Shown here piece after piece: positions 4,825-6,962 of a stretch of 6,962 nt of DNA. Source of the stretch: Chloroflexota bacterium (GTDB taxonomy: Bacteria > Chloroflexota > Dormibacteria > Dormibacterales > Dormibacteraceae); the NCBI GenBank assembly GCA_005880175.1, contig VBJR01000346.1, positions 1-6,962 of the forward strand, in the 5' to 3' direction. The first letter of the stretch is position 1. Each line of letters opens with the position of its first letter. A model generated the notes under the pieces. That model searched no databases, was not told the DNA's origin, and was given only the letters and a program-made list of their open reading frames with translations. Made by a program: the position numbers and the translations under genes.

Positions 4825-6387
4825 ATGACATGGGAGCGGTTCCTACGCCTCGCGAGCGGCGCGAGGACGGGCCTGGTGGCGGCGCTGCTCGTGGTTGCGG
4901 TCGTCCTGGCCTCTCCGCCGCGGCTCGCTGTCGCGGTCGACAACGGGGTGGCGCGCACACCGCCCATGGGATGGGACGACTGGAACTCGGTCGGCTGCAA
5001 CGTCAACGAGACGCTGATCCAGCAGGAGGCGAATGCCATCGCCGCCAATGGCATGGCCGCCCTGGGCTACCGGTACGTGGTGGTCGATGACTGCTGGTTC
5101 AACCCCGCCCGAGATGCGGCGGGCAACCTGCAGGGCAATCCGAGCCGCTTCCCCAGCGGCATGAAGGCGCTGGGGGACTTCCTGCACGGCAAGGGCCTCA
5201 TGTTCGGGATCTACGAGGTGCCGACCCAGTTCGCAGCCTGGGGCGTCGACTACCTCAAGTACGACTGGTGCTCGTCGAGCGGCACCATCAGCGACCAGGT
5301 GGCCGCGTTTGGCAGGATGCGCGACGCGCTGGCCAGCACCGGCCGGCCGATCGTCCTGAGCATCAATCCGAACAGCTTCCACGCGATCACCGGTCCGTCG
5401 CGGAACTGGGGCGACGTGGCCAACCAGTGGCGCACCACAGAGGACATCACGACGTCCTGGGATACGGGCCACGTCAACTCGTTCCCAATGGGCGTGCGCA
5501 ACATCGTGGCGGTCGATTCCACGCTGGCCGCGTACGCGGCGCCGGGACGGTTCAACGACCCGGACATGCTCGAGGTCGGGAACGGCGGCATGACGGACAC
5601 CGAGATGCGGACCCACTTCTCGATGTGGGCGATGATGGCCGCGCCATTGATCGCCGGCAACGACCTTCGCGGCGCGTCAGCGGCCACCCTGGCGATCCTG
5701 ACCAACAGCGGGCTGGTCGCAGTGGACCAGGACGCGCTCGGCATGCAGGGCGTGCAGATCCTCGACGACGGCACGCGGCGCGTGCTGGCCAAGCGGCTCG
5801 CGAATGGCGACGTCGCGGTAGCGCTGTTCAACTCAGGTTCCAGCACTACCACTGTTTCGACGACGGCCGCGGCGGTTGGCAAGGCCGGGTCCTCGTTCTC
5901 GCTGCATGACCTCTGGACGAACGCGGTCACCACGACCGGCGGCACCATCTCCGCCGGCGTCGCTGCCCACGGGACCGTGGTTTACCGCGTCAGCGGCGGG
6001 ACCACGTCGTCCGGGAGCTCGTTCGCAAGTGCGGCCTCCAGCCGCTGTCTCGACGACCCGATGAGCGCGACCACGAATGGCACGCAGCCGATCATCTGGG
6101 ACTGCTCGGGTGCGGCCAACCAGCGATGGGCCGCCGGCGGCGGTACCATCCGCGTCCTCGGCAAGTGTCTGGACGCGCCGATCGGCGCCAATCCGGGGGC
6201 GAAGGTGCAGCTGTGGGACTGCAACGGCGGATCCAATCAGCAGTGGACCATCAACACCGACGGCACGGTGCGCGGAGTCGCCTCGGGCCTGTGCCTCGAC
6301 GTCACCGGCAACGCAACCGCCAACGGGACGCTGATCGACCTCTGGACCTGCGGCAACGCCGCGAACCAGCGGTGGGCCCGCCTGTAG
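4825..6387 (+). CDS. Secreted GH27 alpha-galactosidase-type enzyme with CBM13, active-site loop shortened
   Basis: This 520-residue exported glycoside hydrolase of family 27 is expected to remove alpha-D-galactosyl ends from plant polysaccharides or oligosaccharides by a retaining mechanism. A signal peptide covers residues 1-37 (hydrophobic 16-30, cleavage after A-V-A). The catalytic barrel runs about 40-305: P-P-M-G-W-D-D-W-N-S (46-55), V-V-V-D-D-C-W (85-91), nucleophile D147 in Y-L-K-Y-D-W-C, R203/D207 in W-R-T-T-E-D (D207 the acid/base by alignment with human D231), and N-D-P-D-M-L (244-249). A beta-sandwich follows to about 390, then a Gly/Thr/Ser linker, then a ricin-type CBM13 (399-520) with three Q-x-W motifs. 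After I-Y-E-V-P-T (129-134) the usual loop of about 26 residues with T-C-A-Q-R and P-G-S-x-G is missing and Q-F-A-A-W-G follows directly. C149 thereby loses its disulfide partner. GH27 also contains beta-L-arabinopyranosidases in Streptomyces; the D-D-C-W pair favours galactosidase. Activity is uncertain because of the gap. Confidence 0.9.
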   Translation: MTWERFLRLASGARTGLVAALLVVAVVLASPPRLAVAVDNGVARTPPMGWDDWNSVGCNVNETLIQQEANAIAANGMAALGYRYVVVDDCWFNPARDAAGNLQGNPSRFPSGMKALGDFLHGKGLMFGIYEVPTQFAAWGVDYLKYDWCSSSGTISDQVAAFGRMRDALASTGRPIVLSINPNSFHAITGPSRNWGDVANQWRTTEDITTSWDTGHVNSFPMGVRNIVAVDSTLAAYAAPGRFNDPDMLEVGNGGMTDTEMRTHFSMWAMMAAPLIAGNDLRGASAATLAILTNSGLVAVDQDALGMQGVQILDDGTRRVLAKRLANGDVAVALFNSGSSTTTVSTTAAAVGKAGSSFSLHDLWTNAVTTTGGTISAGVAAHGTVVYRVSGGTTSSGSSFASAASSRCLDDPMSATTNGTQPIIWDCSGAANQRWAAGGGTIRVLGKCLDAPIGANPGAKVQLWDCNGGSNQQWTINTDGTVRGVASGLCLDVTGNATANGTLIDLWTCGNAANQRWARL

Positions 6388-6391
6388 CCGA

Positions 6392-6411
6392 CGACCGTCC
6401 GCCATCGGTCG
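6392..6411 (+). other. Weak hairpin after the GH27 stop
   Basis: CGACCG (6392-6397) pairs with CGGTCG (6406-6411) around an 8-base loop, starting 4 bases after the TAG. There is no T run after it. It is too weak for a confident terminator; a partial attenuator or chance pairing is possible. The next gene begins 58 bases later on the same strand. Confidence 0.2.
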
Positions 6412-6433
6412 CATCGACTGGCGTCAGGCCTTT

Positions 6434-6445
6434 CGTACCGGTACG
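6434..6445. promoter_or_regulatory. Perfect palindrome with ACCGGT core, candidate LacI operator
   Basis: CGTACCGGTACG is a perfect 12-bp palindrome. Its central ACCGGT is the same as in the tandem operator units at 4673-4696, and its centre is also CCGG. It lies in the 81-bp gap between the GH27 and GH54 genes, 7 bases upstream of the Shine-Dalgarno sequence (AAGGAGG, 6452-6458). This position fits a roadblock or a repressed internal promoter. I see no convincing promoter boxes next to it. Confidence 0.5.
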
Positions 6446-6468
6446 GATTCCAAGGAGGGAAGAGAGAG

Positions 6469-6962
6469 ATGCACAGCGAGAGGTTCAGGCAACGTGCGGT
6501 GGGCAGAGCCCTCGTGTTGGCGACGGTGGTGCTCGTCAGCCTGTTCTCAGGTGGGACGAGCGCAGGTCGACAGGACGCCCTTGCCGCGGGGACCGGGCCC
6601 TGTGACATCTATGCCTCGGGCGGCACACCATGTGTCGCCGCGCACAGCACGACGCGAGCGCTGTTCGGCGCGTACAGCGGCAGGCTGTACCAGGTCAGGC
6701 GCGCTCGGGACAACGCCACCACCGATATCGGGACCCTGAGCGCGGGCGGGTTCGCCAACGCCGCGGCGCAGGACTCGTTCTGCGCGGGCACGTCCTGCGT
6801 CATCACGGTCATCTACGACCAGACGTCGAGGGGCAACCACCTCACGCAGGCGCCGGCCGGTGGGGCCGCAGGTGGTCCTGACAACCTCGCCAACGCGAGC
6901 GCGCTGCCGATATCGGCCGGCGGCAACAAGGTCTACGGCGTCTTCGTCGCGCCTGGCACCGG
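6469..6962 (+). CDS. Secreted GH54-type alpha-L-arabinofuranosidase, 5' part
   Basis: The first 164 codons of an exported enzyme; the gene runs off the window. An AAGGAGG at 6452-6458 precedes ATG 6469 by 10 bases. Residues 1-40 form a signal peptide (R-F-R-Q-R-A-V-G-R, then hydrophobic A-L-V-L-A-T-V-V-L-V, cleavage likely after A-L-A). The mature part starts with the catalytic domain of the arabinofuranosidase B family (Pfam PF09206, GH54): G-P-C-D-I-Y-A-S-G-G-T-P-C (43-55), A-A-H-S-T-T-R-A-L (57-65), A-Q-D-S-F-C-A-G-T-S-C (100-110), V-I-Y-D-Q and G-N-H-L-T-Q-A-P, then Y-G-V-F-V-A-P-G-T-G. The cysteine pairs C45/C55 and C105/C110 match known disulfides of the family. It would release alpha-L-arabinofuranose from arabinoxylan or arabinan. 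The catalytic residues lie beyond the edge. No lesion is visible so far. It is probably co-transcribed with GH27. Confidence 0.85.
   Translation, partial: MHSERFRQRAVGRALVLATVVLVSLFSGGTSAGRQDALAAGTGPCDIYASGGTPCVAAHSTTRALFGAYSGRLYQVRRARDNATTDIGTLSAGGFANAAAQDSFCAGTSCVITVIYDQTSRGNHLTQAPAGGAAGGPDNLANASALPISAGGNKVYGVFVAPGT

Noticed and set aside
4673..4960. Extension of the lacI frame back to 4960
   Set aside because: The extra 96 residues are Pro/Arg-rich, overlap the GH27 start and promoter, and lie upstream of the lacI promoter; the HTH begins just after GTG 4672.
1..6962. CRISPR array, tRNA, rRNA, insertion sequence or phage attachment site
   Set aside because: No spaced repeats, cloverleaf, transposase motif or terminal inverted repeats were seen anywhere in the window.

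Overview
The window looks like the chromosome of a high-GC, sugar-degrading actinomycete. The GC content is very high, GTG starts are common, and the genes are typical of soil actinomycetes: secreted glycoside hydrolases with a ricin-type CBM13, a LacI-family repressor, a LuxR regulator with a TPR-like region, DUF1801, and YjbR-like proteins. I cannot name the genus. No RNA genes, insertion sequences or CRISPR arrays were seen.

Left part (1-1070): the first codons of a probable leftward gene, a divergent intergenic region with two inverted repeats, then an intact DUF1801 gene (190-579, +) convergent with an intact MmcQ/YjbR-like gene (665-1066, -). Middle part (about 1240-3720): a graveyard of at least four broken genes. 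These are a methyltransferase without its SAM-binding core (1243-1638, -), a LuxR regulator with several frameshifts, an amber stop and both ends missing (about 1735-2578, -), a metallo-beta-lactamase-fold hydrolase whose C-terminus has been thrown out of frame (2594-3285, +), and a P-type ATPase actuator-domain fragment (about 3507-3719, +).

Right part (3722-6962): a carbohydrate-utilisation locus. A leftward LacI-family regulator is divergent from a secreted GH27 alpha-galactosidase-type enzyme with CBM13. The GH27 gene is followed 81 bp later by the 5' end of a secreted GH54-type alpha-L-arabinofuranosidase. A tandem pair of 12-bp near-palindromes with an ACCGGT core sits on the lacI promoter, and a perfect 12-bp palindrome with the same core precedes the arabinofuranosidase gene. 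The simple model is that the LacI protein represses itself and the two hydrolase genes until a galactose- or arabinose-containing plant oligosaccharide is present.

The main oddity is that the apparently live LacI and GH27 genes also carry clean in-frame internal gaps at conserved places: the LacI hinge helix, and the GH27 loop that carries a disulfide cysteine. Together with the lesions in the middle part, about six of the nine recognisable genes have lost internal pieces. Either this region is decaying by small deletions, or the assembly has dropped short GC-rich segments. The two explanations can be separated by read mapping.
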